From Rufibacter tibetensis (GTDB lineage Bacteria; Bacteroidota; Bacteroidia; Cytophagales; Hymenobacteraceae), in NCBI RefSeq assembly GCF_001310085.1, contig NZ_CP012643.1, positions 3,850,001-3,914,000 of the forward strand: 64,000 bases of DNA, given 5' to 3'. Under the pieces are notes generated by a model. It saw only the letters and a program-made list of their open reading frames with translations, did no database searches and had not been told where the DNA came from. This document shows positions 38,564 through 46,366 of the stretch, piece after piece. The position numbers and the translations under genes were made by a program. Every line of letters begins with the position of its first letter. The stretch's first letter is position 1.

Positions 38564-40672
38564 ATGGCTAAAACAACTTTCACCGGCTCTATGCGCCTGG
38601 TGGGTTGCTTTGTTTTAGGGATTATTCTATACCATACTGTAGGCCACGGCTTCTCTTTTGCAGGGGAGACCGTGGCTTTTTTCTTGCTCCTTTTCCTGGT
38701 CACGGGGTACTTGGCTTTAAAGCGGCCCCTGACCCGGCGTAGAAGGTGGGCCGGACTGGTTGGGTTGGGTGTCATCATTGCCTTTTCGTTTTGGAGCACT
38801 TTCCTGAAAAACCAGATTGAAACCCTTCCGGTGCCTTCTGGGGCTATTACCCACTACAAAATAACCCTGGTCAAAGCAGTAGGGGTAAAGCCAGCTTCTG
38901 TGAGTTCAGTGGGAAGAGTAGAGGCTATAAGAGCTCAGGGGAAGTGGCACCCGGCAAAGGGGCAGGTAGCGGTTTTCTTCCCGAGGTCTGCCAAGGCAGA
39001 TTCTCTGAGGTATGGGCAGCAGCTGTTGGTGAAGGGTTCTTTGTCTCCACCAAAGGCACCCGCCAATCCTTACCAATTCAACTATAAACGGTATTTGGCG
39101 CTAAAACACATTCAGTGGCAGGCCTACCTTCCAGACCAGCACTGGGTACCCATGGGGTATGAGCCGCCCAGTTATGTAGTGGCCCTCAGCTTACAGGTTA
39201 GGAAAAGATTAGAAAACGCCTTTAAAGAACAGATTACTTCCCATAGGGAAGTGGCCATTGCCAATGCCTTGGTATTGGGTGTGCAAGACGACTTGGATGC
39301 AGCCCTCAGAAATGCTTATGCACGTACGGGCACCATGCACGTGCTGGCGGTAAGCGGGCTGCATGTGGGGCTGCTGTACGGGGTGCTGCTGCTTTTCCTG
39401 AAGCCACTGCGCCGGGGCAGCTCAGGCAGGCTCCTGGTTTTCCTCATTATTTTGGCAGTGGTGTGGTTTTACGCATTTGTGACCGGGTTGTCGGCTTCGG
39501 TGCTGCGGTCGGTTTGTATGTTCTCGCTGGTGGAGTTGGGCAACTTGCTCAGGCGCAGGTCCTCCATCTTGAACACGTTAGCCTTGGTAGCCTTCGGCTT
39601 GCTGTTGTATGAACCTAATTACCTGCTGGATGTAGGCTTCCAGTTATCCTTCCTTGCCGTGGCGGGCATTGTGCTGTTGCAGCCACTGTTCTTAGCCTTG
39701 TGGCATCCAGAGCATAAGCTGGTTAGGTTCTTTTGGGAACTGCTGGCTATTTCCATTGCGGCGCAACTGGCCACATTTCCGCTCAGCTTGTATTACTTCC
39801 ACCAGTTTCCGGTGTATTTCTGGGTGGCGAATTTAGTAGCGGTGCCGCTTACCTCTCTGGGGTTGTACCTGGGGGTAGCCTTTATGGCTTTGTTCTGGGT
39901 GCCTATTGTGAGTACCTGGCTGGGCAAAGCATTGGAAGGTACGCTCTGGCTCCTGAACGAACTGCTGCTTTGGCTGGAACATTGGCCGGCTGCCGTATTA
40001 GACGGATTCGTCATTACGCCCGGTCAGGTGCTGGCGCTTTACCTATTCCTGCTGTGCGGCCTTCTGTTCCTCCTTCAGAAAAGGCTGGCGTGGTTATCAG
40101 GAGCAGTGCTTTGCCTGGCGTTTATCTCGGGTACCGAACTTGCCGAAGCGCAAAGCCAGCGCCGGTCACAGGAACTGGTCATTCACAGCGTAAGGAGGAG
40201 CAGTGCCGTTAGCCTCTTACAAGGCAGGCAGGTATCGTTTATAGCCGATTCTTCTTTCCTGGCCCAACCGCTGCAGTTCACCTACCAGGTGCAGCCTTAC
40301 TGGTGGGCCAAAGGGGTACGGCAGGAAAACCGTTTTGAGGCTACTTTCCTTAAAACAAGCCCCAAACTGGGATTTGCCTTGCATGAAACGCCCGAAGGAA
40401 ATAAGCTGGTGGTATGGAAAGGAAAACGCCTTTTGTGGCTGCAGAATAAGCCTACTCTAACTATGCAGCCTGTTTCGTTAGATGCCATCGTCCTGCAGCA
40501 TAACCTACGGCTCCCCGCCCAAAAGCTTCAGGAGTACTTCTCTGTGAAAACAGTTATTCTTGATCAAACCAATTCCAGAAACTATGTCACCCGGACGACC
40601 GCTGAGTTAAAGGCTGCCGGTTTTAAGGTGCATGTTCTGGAGGAAGAAGGTGCCTGGCAAATCAGGTTATAA
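38564..40672 (+). CDS. comEC: ComEC/Rec2 family DNA uptake channel
   Basis: 702 residues. Two N-terminal transmembrane helices, then a DUF4131/OB-like region (about 95-210), then the Competence domain (about 215-500) with ten or so helices and the signature TGTMHVLAVSGLHVGLLYGV. ASVLRSVCMFSLVELG and LLDVGFQLSFLAVAGIVLLQ are also conserved. The C-terminal part lacks a full metallo-beta-lactamase HxHxDH motif; only a degenerate domain remains. The protein forms the inner-membrane channel for single-stranded DNA uptake in competent species. Confidence 0.92.
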   Translation: MAKTTFTGSMRLVGCFVLGIILYHTVGHGFSFAGETVAFFLLLFLVTGYLALKRPLTRRRRWAGLVGLGVIIAFSFWSTFLKNQIETLPVPSGAITHYKITLVKAVGVKPASVSSVGRVEAIRAQGKWHPAKGQVAVFFPRSAKADSLRYGQQLLVKGSLSPPKAPANPYQFNYKRYLALKHIQWQAYLPDQHWVPMGYEPPSYVVALSLQVRKRLENAFKEQITSHREVAIANALVLGVQDDLDAALRNAYARTGTMHVLAVSGLHVGLLYGVLLLFLKPLRRGSSGRLLVFLIILAVVWFYAFVTGLSASVLRSVCMFSLVELGNLLRRRSSILNTLALVAFGLLLYEPNYLLDVGFQLSFLAVAGIVLLQPLFLALWHPEHKLVRFFWELLAISIAAQLATFPLSLYYFHQFPVYFWVANLVAVPLTSLGLYLGVAFMALFWVPIVSTWLGKALEGTLWLLNELLLWLEHWPAAVLDGFVITPGQVLALYLFLLCGLLFLLQKRLAWLSGAVLCLAFISGTELAEAQSQRRSQELVIHSVRRSSAVSLLQGRQVSFIADSSFLAQPLQFTYQVQPYWWAKGVRQENRFEATFLKTSPKLGFALHETPEGNKLVVWKGKRLLWLQNKPTLTMQPVSLDAIVLQHNLRLPAQKLQEYFSVKTVILDQTNSRNYVTRTTAELKAAGFKVHVLEEEGAWQIRL

Positions 40673-41001
40673 CCCTCTGTGTTTCTAGCCCTTTTTCTTC
40701 AAATCAGGTCCAAATCTGGAGTTTTAAGCTGCTATGCGCAAAGTCCAACAGAGGTAACGTGTTGGTGTAAAATCCGTTAATAATCTTAACAGAACAGCTT
40801 GAAAAAAGGAGGTTTTAGCTAACTAAAATAGTTTACATAGCATATTGAAAGCCAAGGTCTTACAAATTGCTAAAAATAATTTAGCAATGGCTTGTAAGTG
40901 ACTGATTATCAGTGCTATTAATTAGTGTTAAAATTAAATATTTTGGCACTTTTATGAAAGAGGGTCTGTTATGAATCTGAACTGAAACTAGAAGATATAT
41001 A
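40673..41001. other. Leader region with bulged stem-loop
   Basis: CTTACAA-ATTGCTAAA (40859-40874) pairs with TTTAGCAAT-GGC-TTGTAAG (40880-40898), leaving a GGC bulge and a 5-nt loop. It lies about 100 bases before the ERF-like gene, in AT-rich DNA. No T-tract follows at once, so it may be a regulatory leader structure or an operator and not a terminator. No gene is seen. Confidence 0.5.
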
Positions 41002-41853
41002 ATGCAGACCAAAGTGAACCAGGAAACCAACGAAGAGAAAGTGGTTAAGAAGAATAAAATCGAGAGTTTTGATATCTCCCGCTCGGACGAAACCATGCAC
41101 TTGGCCGTTGATTTGGCGAAGTTCATTAAGGAAAACCGACTGTATCAAAACATCCAGGGCAAAGAGTATGTGAACGTGGAAGGCTGGCAGTATGCTGGTT
41201 CCCGTTTGGGTATCTTGCCTGTGGTAGACGAGCTCACGAACATGAGCGATAGCACTGAGATCAAGTATATGGCCAAAGTGAACCTTCTGAACCTGCGCAC
41301 AGAGCAGGTAGTAGGAGCGGGCTTCGCGATCTGCTCTAACAAAGAGCAAGGCCGTAAATACTATCAGGAATACGCTATTGCTTCCATGGCCCAGACCAGA
41401 GCTATAGGAAAAGCTTACCGGAACATTCTGGCCTGGATTATCAGAGCCGCCGGTTATGAGCCTACCCCAGCCGAGGAAATGGATTATCAAGGTAATGTTC
41501 AGGAGTCTAAAGTAGAGCAACAGGTTAAACCTGCCGCCTCAGCTAAGACCATGAAAGCCGTACCGGTAGACACCACTGCTGAAGCAACTCCGGCCCCTGC
41601 TCCTGTAGCAGCACCTGTTGCCCCAGCTGCTCCACAAGCCCCGGTGGCCGAGGAAGCAACCGTGAAGTATGCTACCGCTAAGCAGAAAGAGGAGATCATC
41701 AGATTGCTGAACAACCCGGTGATTACGCGTCAGGAGAAAACCAAAATGCTCCTGAACATAAATAAACTGGATGAAGAGCGTGCCAAGCAGTCTATTGTGA
41801 AGTTGAAGAAAGTGATTGAAGACCGCGAGCATGAGCAATCTGCCGCTGCCTAA
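41002..41853 (+). CDS. ERF/Rad52-like single-strand annealing family protein (tentative)
   Basis: 283 residues. The N-terminal domain (about 20-165) resembles phage and actinobacterial annealing-type proteins: GKEYVNVEGWQYAGSRLGI, and EYAIASMAQTRAIGKAYRNI followed by GYEPTPAEEMD. An Ala/Pro/Val-rich linker (about 185-220) leads to a small helical C-terminal domain (YATAKQKEEIIRLLNNP, IVKLKKVIED). That is the plan of a recombinase core plus a short tail domain. It lies just before recQ, which supports a DNA-repair role. The assignment is by motif resemblance only. Confidence 0.55.
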   Translation: MQTKVNQETNEEKVVKKNKIESFDISRSDETMHLAVDLAKFIKENRLYQNIQGKEYVNVEGWQYAGSRLGILPVVDELTNMSDSTEIKYMAKVNLLNLRTEQVVGAGFAICSNKEQGRKYYQEYAIASMAQTRAIGKAYRNILAWIIRAAGYEPTPAEEMDYQGNVQESKVEQQVKPAASAKTMKAVPVDTTAEATPAPAPVAAPVAPAAPQAPVAEEATVKYATAKQKEEIIRLLNNPVITRQEKTKMLLNINKLDEERAKQSIVKLKKVIEDREHEQSAAA

Positions 41854-41876
41854 GGTTTATAGTAGAGATGAATGTT

Positions 41877-41911
41877 CAGAAGCCCGGCCCCTGGTCGGGT
41901 TTTCTGTTTTA
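41877..41911 (+). terminator. Terminator after the ERF-like gene
   Basis: CAGAAGCCCG (41877-41886) pairs with CGGGTTTTCTG (41896-41906) with small mismatches, followed by TTTT. Confidence 0.65.
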
Positions 41912-42004
41912 AGGCTGTTCTGAAAAGATGGCCCCAAAACAACCTGCCTGTGAGCAGCGCCGGGAAACAATCATCTGCGGACTATTCGTAAATTTGGGTG
42001 ATCT

Positions 42005-43918
42005 ATGGCAGACATTCAAGATATCCTAAAGCAATACTGGGGGCACGAGGAGTTTAGGCCGGGACAGGTAGAGATCATTACCTCTGTGCTGAAAGGACAG
42101 GACACGCTGGCTATTTTACCTACGGGCGGGGGTAAGTCGGTCTGTTTTCAGTTGCCTGTTCTGGTGATGGGCGGCGTGTGCGTGGTGGTTTCTCCTTTGG
42201 TGGCGCTCATGAAAGACCAGGTAGAGAACCTCCGCAAACGGGGGCTTTCAGCGGCGGCCCTACATGCGGGGCAGCCCGAGCGAGAGCGGGACCTGATTCT
42301 GGATAACTGCGTTTTTGGCGGAGTGCAGTTCCTGTACGTGTCGCCGGAACGGTTGCAGACCGAGCTCTTTTTGGAGCGGGTAAAGCGCATGAACGTGTGT
42401 TTGCTGGCCGTTGATGAAGCGCACTGTATCTCACAATGGGGTTATGACTTCCGACCTCCTTACCTGGAGATTGCCAAGCTGCGCGAGGTACTTCCTGACA
42501 CGCCAATCTTGGCCTTGACTGCTTCGGCCACTGAGGTGGTGAAAACTGATATCCAGGAAAAGCTGAAGTTTAAAAAGCAGGTGGTGGTGCAGCAAAGCTT
42601 CGCCCGCAAGAACCTGTCTTATTCTGTTTTGCAAACCGAAGACAAGGAAGGCCGGCTGCGCGAGATCTTGCAGAAAATGAACGGAACGGCCATTGTGTAC
42701 GTGCGCAACCGCCGCCGCACCATGGAACTCGCCGATTGGCTGCACCGCCAGGGAATCAAAGCGGGCGCGTACCACGCAGGGCTTCCGCACCAAACCCGCA
42801 CCAGCGCCCAGAATGACTGGATCATGGATCGGGTGCGCGTAATGGTGGCGACCAACGCCTTTGGGATGGGCATAGACAAACCCGATGTACGCCTGGTCGT
42901 GCACCTGGACTTACCCGATTCTCTGGAGGCGTATTACCAGGAGGCCGGTAGGGCAGGGCGTGATGGCAAATACAGCTACGCTACGGTTCTGTTAGGACCC
43001 GAAGATACCGGACTGCTCCTAAAGAAAACGGAGGAGGCTTACCCGCCGGTAGAAACCCTGAAGCGGGTGTACCAGGCCCTGGCTAATTTTTACCAACTGG
43101 CCACGGGCAGCGGCGCCTTTCAATCCTTTGATTTTGATTTAGCAGAATTTAGCCGCACGTACCAGCTTTCCCCCATTGAAACCCATTTTGCCTTAAAGCA
43201 ACTGGAGTCTGAAGGGCTTCTACAGCTAAACGAAGGCTTTTTTAGTCCGTCTAAAGTCAACCTGCTGCTCGGCAATAATCAACTATATGAGTTTCAGATT
43301 CTTAACGAAAGTCTGGAGCCTATCATTAAAGGGTTGTTGCGGCTTTATGGCGGCGAGATGTTCCGGGACTTTGTGAAGATTTCAGAAAAAGGGTTGGCCA
43401 AGCATTTATCTCTCCCCGAAGCTACTGTTAAGCAGCAATTACAGCACCTGCACCAACGCAAGGTCCTGGTGTATGAACCTCAGCACGACGGCCCGCAGGT
43501 ACAGTTCACAGCCCCACGGTTTGATGCCGCTTCTTTGCCCGTTGACCAGAAACGGCTGAGTTTATTCAGGGAGCGAGCCTTGGAGAAGGCACATTCAGTA
43601 GTGGCGTTTATGCAGAACTCAAAGCAATGCCGCACCATTCAGATTTTGGGGTATTTTGGCGAAAACTCCTCTGAACCTTGCCGCATCTGTGACTACTGCC
43701 TGGCCCAAAAGAAAAAGAAGAAGCTGGATGAAAATAAGCTGCACATGGAAGCTCGCGTGCTGAGTCACCTTAAACAAACCCCGCTGCACCCAAAATCCAT
43801 TGCCATGCACTTCAGCTCCTCTGAGCAGGAATTGCTGGGAAACCTTATACAGGAAATGCTGGAGAGCGGCGTAGTCGGGTATACAGCAGAAGGGAACTTG
43901 GCCAAGAAAGAGAAGTAG
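42005..43918 (+). CDS. recQ: RecQ family ATP-dependent DNA helicase
   Basis: 637 residues. The helicase motifs are in order: ILPTGGGKSVCFQLPV (Walker A, 38-53), AVDEAHCISQWGYDFRPPYL (motif II and the RecQ aromatic loop), TATNAFGMG-type motif V (ATNAFGMGIDKPDVRLVVH) and QEAGRAGRDGK (motif VI). The zinc-binding Cys cluster sits unusually late, at GENSSEPCRICDYC (about 562). There is no clear HRDC domain. The enzyme unwinds DNA 3' to 5' in recombination repair. It is convergent with pgk across a shared terminator. Confidence 0.94.
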   Translation: MADIQDILKQYWGHEEFRPGQVEIITSVLKGQDTLAILPTGGGKSVCFQLPVLVMGGVCVVVSPLVALMKDQVENLRKRGLSAAALHAGQPERERDLILDNCVFGGVQFLYVSPERLQTELFLERVKRMNVCLLAVDEAHCISQWGYDFRPPYLEIAKLREVLPDTPILALTASATEVVKTDIQEKLKFKKQVVVQQSFARKNLSYSVLQTEDKEGRLREILQKMNGTAIVYVRNRRRTMELADWLHRQGIKAGAYHAGLPHQTRTSAQNDWIMDRVRVMVATNAFGMGIDKPDVRLVVHLDLPDSLEAYYQEAGRAGRDGKYSYATVLLGPEDTGLLLKKTEEAYPPVETLKRVYQALANFYQLATGSGAFQSFDFDLAEFSRTYQLSPIETHFALKQLESEGLLQLNEGFFSPSKVNLLLGNNQLYEFQILNESLEPIIKGLLRLYGGEMFRDFVKISEKGLAKHLSLPEATVKQQLQHLHQRKVLVYEPQHDGPQVQFTAPRFDAASLPVDQKRLSLFRERALEKAHSVVAFMQNSKQCRTIQILGYFGENSSEPCRICDYCLAQKKKKKLDENKLHMEARVLSHLKQTPLHPKSIAMHFSSSEQELLGNLIQEMLESGVVGYTAEGNLAKKEK

Positions 43919-43984
43919 TGTCTATGGCTTATATAATATGTTAAATAAAAAGGATTTTCTAATCCTTTTCAGGAAACACCAGGT

Positions 43985-44026
43985 AAACAGAAGGGGCGGC
44001 CAAATCATTGGCCGCCCCTTCTGTTT
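43985..44026. terminator. Shared bidirectional terminator of recQ and pgk
   Basis: 19-bp perfect arms at 43985-44003 and 44008-44026 with a 4-nt loop between convergent stop codons. Confidence 0.92.
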
Positions 44027-44042
44027 ATAGAGGAAGTAATGC

Positions 44043-45251
44043 TTAGGTTAACGGAGTTTCTTCCATTTGCAAGGCAAGCACGCCCGGAAGCTGTTTGCCT
44101 TCCATGTACTCCAACAGGGCACCGCCGCCGGTAGAGACATAAGAAACATCATGGCTGTGGCCCATCTGGGTAACCGCTGCTGCTGAGTCACCGCCGCCAA
44201 TCAGGGAGTAGGCCCCGTTTTTTGTGGCTTCTACTACCGCTTCGGCAATGGCCTTGGTGCCGGTGGCAAAGTTCTCGAACTCAAACACGCCCATTGGTCC
44301 GTTCCACAGAATGGTTTTGGAGGTGCGCACTACTTCAGAAAACGTAGCAATGGTGTCTGGTCCTATGTCTAAGCCCATCCAGCCATCTGGAATGGTACCA
44401 CTGGTTACTACCTGGGTATTGGCATTGTTGTCGAAAGCATCGGCAATGACGGTGTCAGACGGCAGGTAGATTTTAACGCCTTTTTCTTCGGCTTTCTTCA
44501 GCAGCTCCAAAGTGAAAGACTGCTTGTCTTCTTCCAGAAGCGAGTTCCCGATGGTTCCGCCTTGCGCTTTGGCGAAGGTGTAGCTCATACCACCGCCAAT
44601 AATAAGGTTGTCTACGCGGTCCAGCAATTGCTCAATGACCTGAATTTTGTCTGAGATTTTGGCACCGCCCATGATGGCGGTGTACGGACGGTCAGCGTAA
44701 GAAAGAACCCGTTGGGCGTTTTCCAACTCAGCCTGCATCACAGAACCGCAAACTTTGTCGTGCGGGAAGTAATCGGCCACAATGGCGGTAGAGGCGTGCG
44801 CCCGGTGCGCCGTCCCAAAGGCATCGTTCACGTACACCTCGCCCAATAAGCTTAATTTTTCAGCGAAAATCTGGTTTCCTTGTTCTTCTTCTTTATGGAA
44901 ACGCAGGTTCTCCACTAACAGGATCTGACCTGGTTGCAGATTATTGGCCATTTCTACGGCTTCACTGCCAATACAGTCCGGCGCAAATTGAATAGGCAGC
45001 TGGAAAGTTTCCTCTAAAGGTTTGAGCAGGTGCTTTAACGAATACTTCTCCTCTGGTCCGCCCTTAGGTCTACCCAGGTGCGACATAAGCACCACAGACC
45101 CGCCATCGTTCAGGATTTTCCGGATGGTAGGTACCGCTGCCCTAATGCGGGTATCGTCAGTGATTTCAAAGTTGCTGTTAAGAGGTACGTTAAAGTCTAC
45201 TCGCACCAAGGCCCGTTTGCCCTGGAAATTGTATTGGTCAATGGTTATCAT
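44043..45251 (-). CDS. pgk: Phosphoglycerate kinase
   Basis: 402 residues, normal length. It transfers phosphate from 1,3-bisphosphoglycerate to ADP in glycolysis. The signature [13 protein letters not shown] is at the N-terminus, with [37 protein letters not shown], and the nucleotide-binding [15 protein letters not shown] and [13 protein letters not shown] following. It is a single-gene transcript, with a gene relic upstream. Confidence 0.97.
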   Translation of the reverse strand: MITIDQYNFQGKRALVRVDFNVPLNSNFEITDDTRIRAAVPTIRKILNDGGSVVLMSHLGRPKGGPEEKYSLKHLLKPLEETFQLPIQFAPDCIGSEAVEMANNLQPGQILLVENLRFHKEEEQGNQIFAEKLSLLGEVYVNDAFGTAHRAHASTAIVADYFPHDKVCGSVMQAELENAQRVLSYADRPYTAIMGGAKISDKIQVIEQLLDRVDNLIIGGGMSYTFAKAQGGTIGNSLLEEDKQSFTLELLKKAEEKGVKIYLPSDTVIADAFDNNANTQVVTSGTIPDGWMGLDIGPDTIATFSEVVRTSKTILWNGPMGVFEFENFATGTKAIAEAVVEATKNGAYSLIGGGDSAAAVTQMGHSHDVSYVSTGGGALLEYMEGKQLPGVLALQMEETPLT

Positions 45252-45365
45252 AGTCTGCTATTTGTTTGGTTCTAGCTACGGATTCCCGCCGAAACAGGTC
45301 GAAGCAAATATAGTAATTCTATTTAGATACGGAGCGAAGGCAAAAGGAGGGAGGGTTGCCCTAAA

Positions 45366-45417
45366 AGAAAAGCGCTTTAGCTCTATTTCCTCCAAAACAG
45401 GGCTAAATCGCTTTTCT
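45366..45417 (-). terminator. Hairpin downstream of the outer-membrane protein relic
   Basis: AGAAAAGCGCTTTAGCTCT (45366-45384) and 45399-45417 pair over 16 of 19 positions. On the minus strand it follows the relic at 45521 and likely was its terminator. Confidence 0.6.
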
Positions 45418-45520
45418 ACAGCCAGAGACAGAGACGTTGGTTTGTTGACGCTACTCCTATGATCCGCTTTTACCTGGAGGAAATGGTTTGTCTTTTAGGA
45501 AGTACACCCGAAAACGTGAT

Positions 45521-45912
45521 TTATATAGCATAGGCGGAAAACGAGGTGTTTTGCTGGTCTTTGTAGGTCATGGCCGTGTAGTAGATCCCCACAAACCCAT
45601 AGGCTACTTCAAAGATGGCGCCGGGAGCTCCCTCTAGTTTGAAGTCTCCGCCCAGTCCATCTTTAATGAAATAAATGTTCCGGTGTGCTACCAACCCTGC
45701 TCCTAACCTAGATTTATCTGTAGCCATCCAGTTGGCCGTGAGGTGCAGCGGAATGCGGGTAAGCGGAATGTGGGCGCTTTCTGCCTTCGTGGTGACGTAC
45801 TTGTAGGCTATTGTGGCCCGCAGCAGGAGTCTCTCCAGATTAGGAAGTTAAAACTAGCCTCCATTGTCCAGGGAACCACCTTGCCCCGCTCTGGTACAGT
45901 AATTCTATTTCC
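45521..45912 (-). pseudogene. Outer-membrane protein 3' relic, frameshifted
   Basis: The minus strand reads GNRITVPERGKVVPWTMEAS from about 45912, then after a one-base shift near 45845 LERLLLRATIAYKYVTTKAE, HIPLTRIPLHLTANWMATDK and GAIFEVAYGFVGIYYTAMTY. This is the C-terminal part of an outer-membrane barrel with alternating strands. No start codon or signal peptide exists and a stop lies just upstream. Only the last 68 codons form an uninterrupted ATG frame. Confidence 0.65.
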
Positions 45913-45933
45913 CTATTGCTAGTCAAAAATGAT

Positions 45934-45945
45934 ATCGGTTGCAAT
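45934..45945. promoter_or_regulatory. LacI-type operator core, copy 1
   Basis: ATCGGTTGCAAT within TGATATCGGTTGCAAT. It matches the LacI-family core AANCGNTT in 7 of 8 positions and is identical over 12 bases to the copy at 46084. Confidence 0.5.
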
Positions 45946-46083
45946 GTAAATTTTGGTGCTATGGGCAGTGTTTATTTTAAATATTTCATTTTATGTTAAG
46001 TATAGGGGTTTGTGTAGCAACATAGGTAATTTATTTGTGCTTACATTTTGATAAATACATGATAAAACCTATTAAATTTTGAA

Positions 46084-46095
46084 ATCGGTTGCAAT
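46084..46095. promoter_or_regulatory. LacI-type operator core, copy 2
   Basis: ATCGGTTGCAAT within TGAAATCGGTTGCAAT, which has the full LacI-family core AATCGGTT. It is exactly 150 bp from copy 1, a spacing that would allow DNA looping. No LacI gene is in the window. Confidence 0.55.
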
Positions 46096-46366
46096 TATGA
46101 TAAAAACAATCTAAGTTTAGTATAATCAATAAGGATGCTGCCTTGGAATGAAAGTTTCAGAGATGGGGATACACTCAGTTTAACCTGAGTGGGAGAGAGG
46201 CAGGCAAGAGAAACAGACGGAAGCCATTGGGAGAGAGGTAGAGAATCCAGCCACAGGTAGTGCTGGGCAGAGGTTGGTGGTGCTTGGAAAAGGATTGAGA
46301 CAGTGAGTTTATATAATCATTCAATAATTTTTTTCATACATCCTCTAACCCCTAACCCCCAGTACC

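Larger units (their letters stand above)
45913..46366 (+). other. Upstream region of the CE15 gene
   Basis: AT-rich and non-coding, with two LacI-type operator cores (listed) and purine-rich DNA after 46190. It probably contains the promoter of the CE15 gene. Confidence 0.6.
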
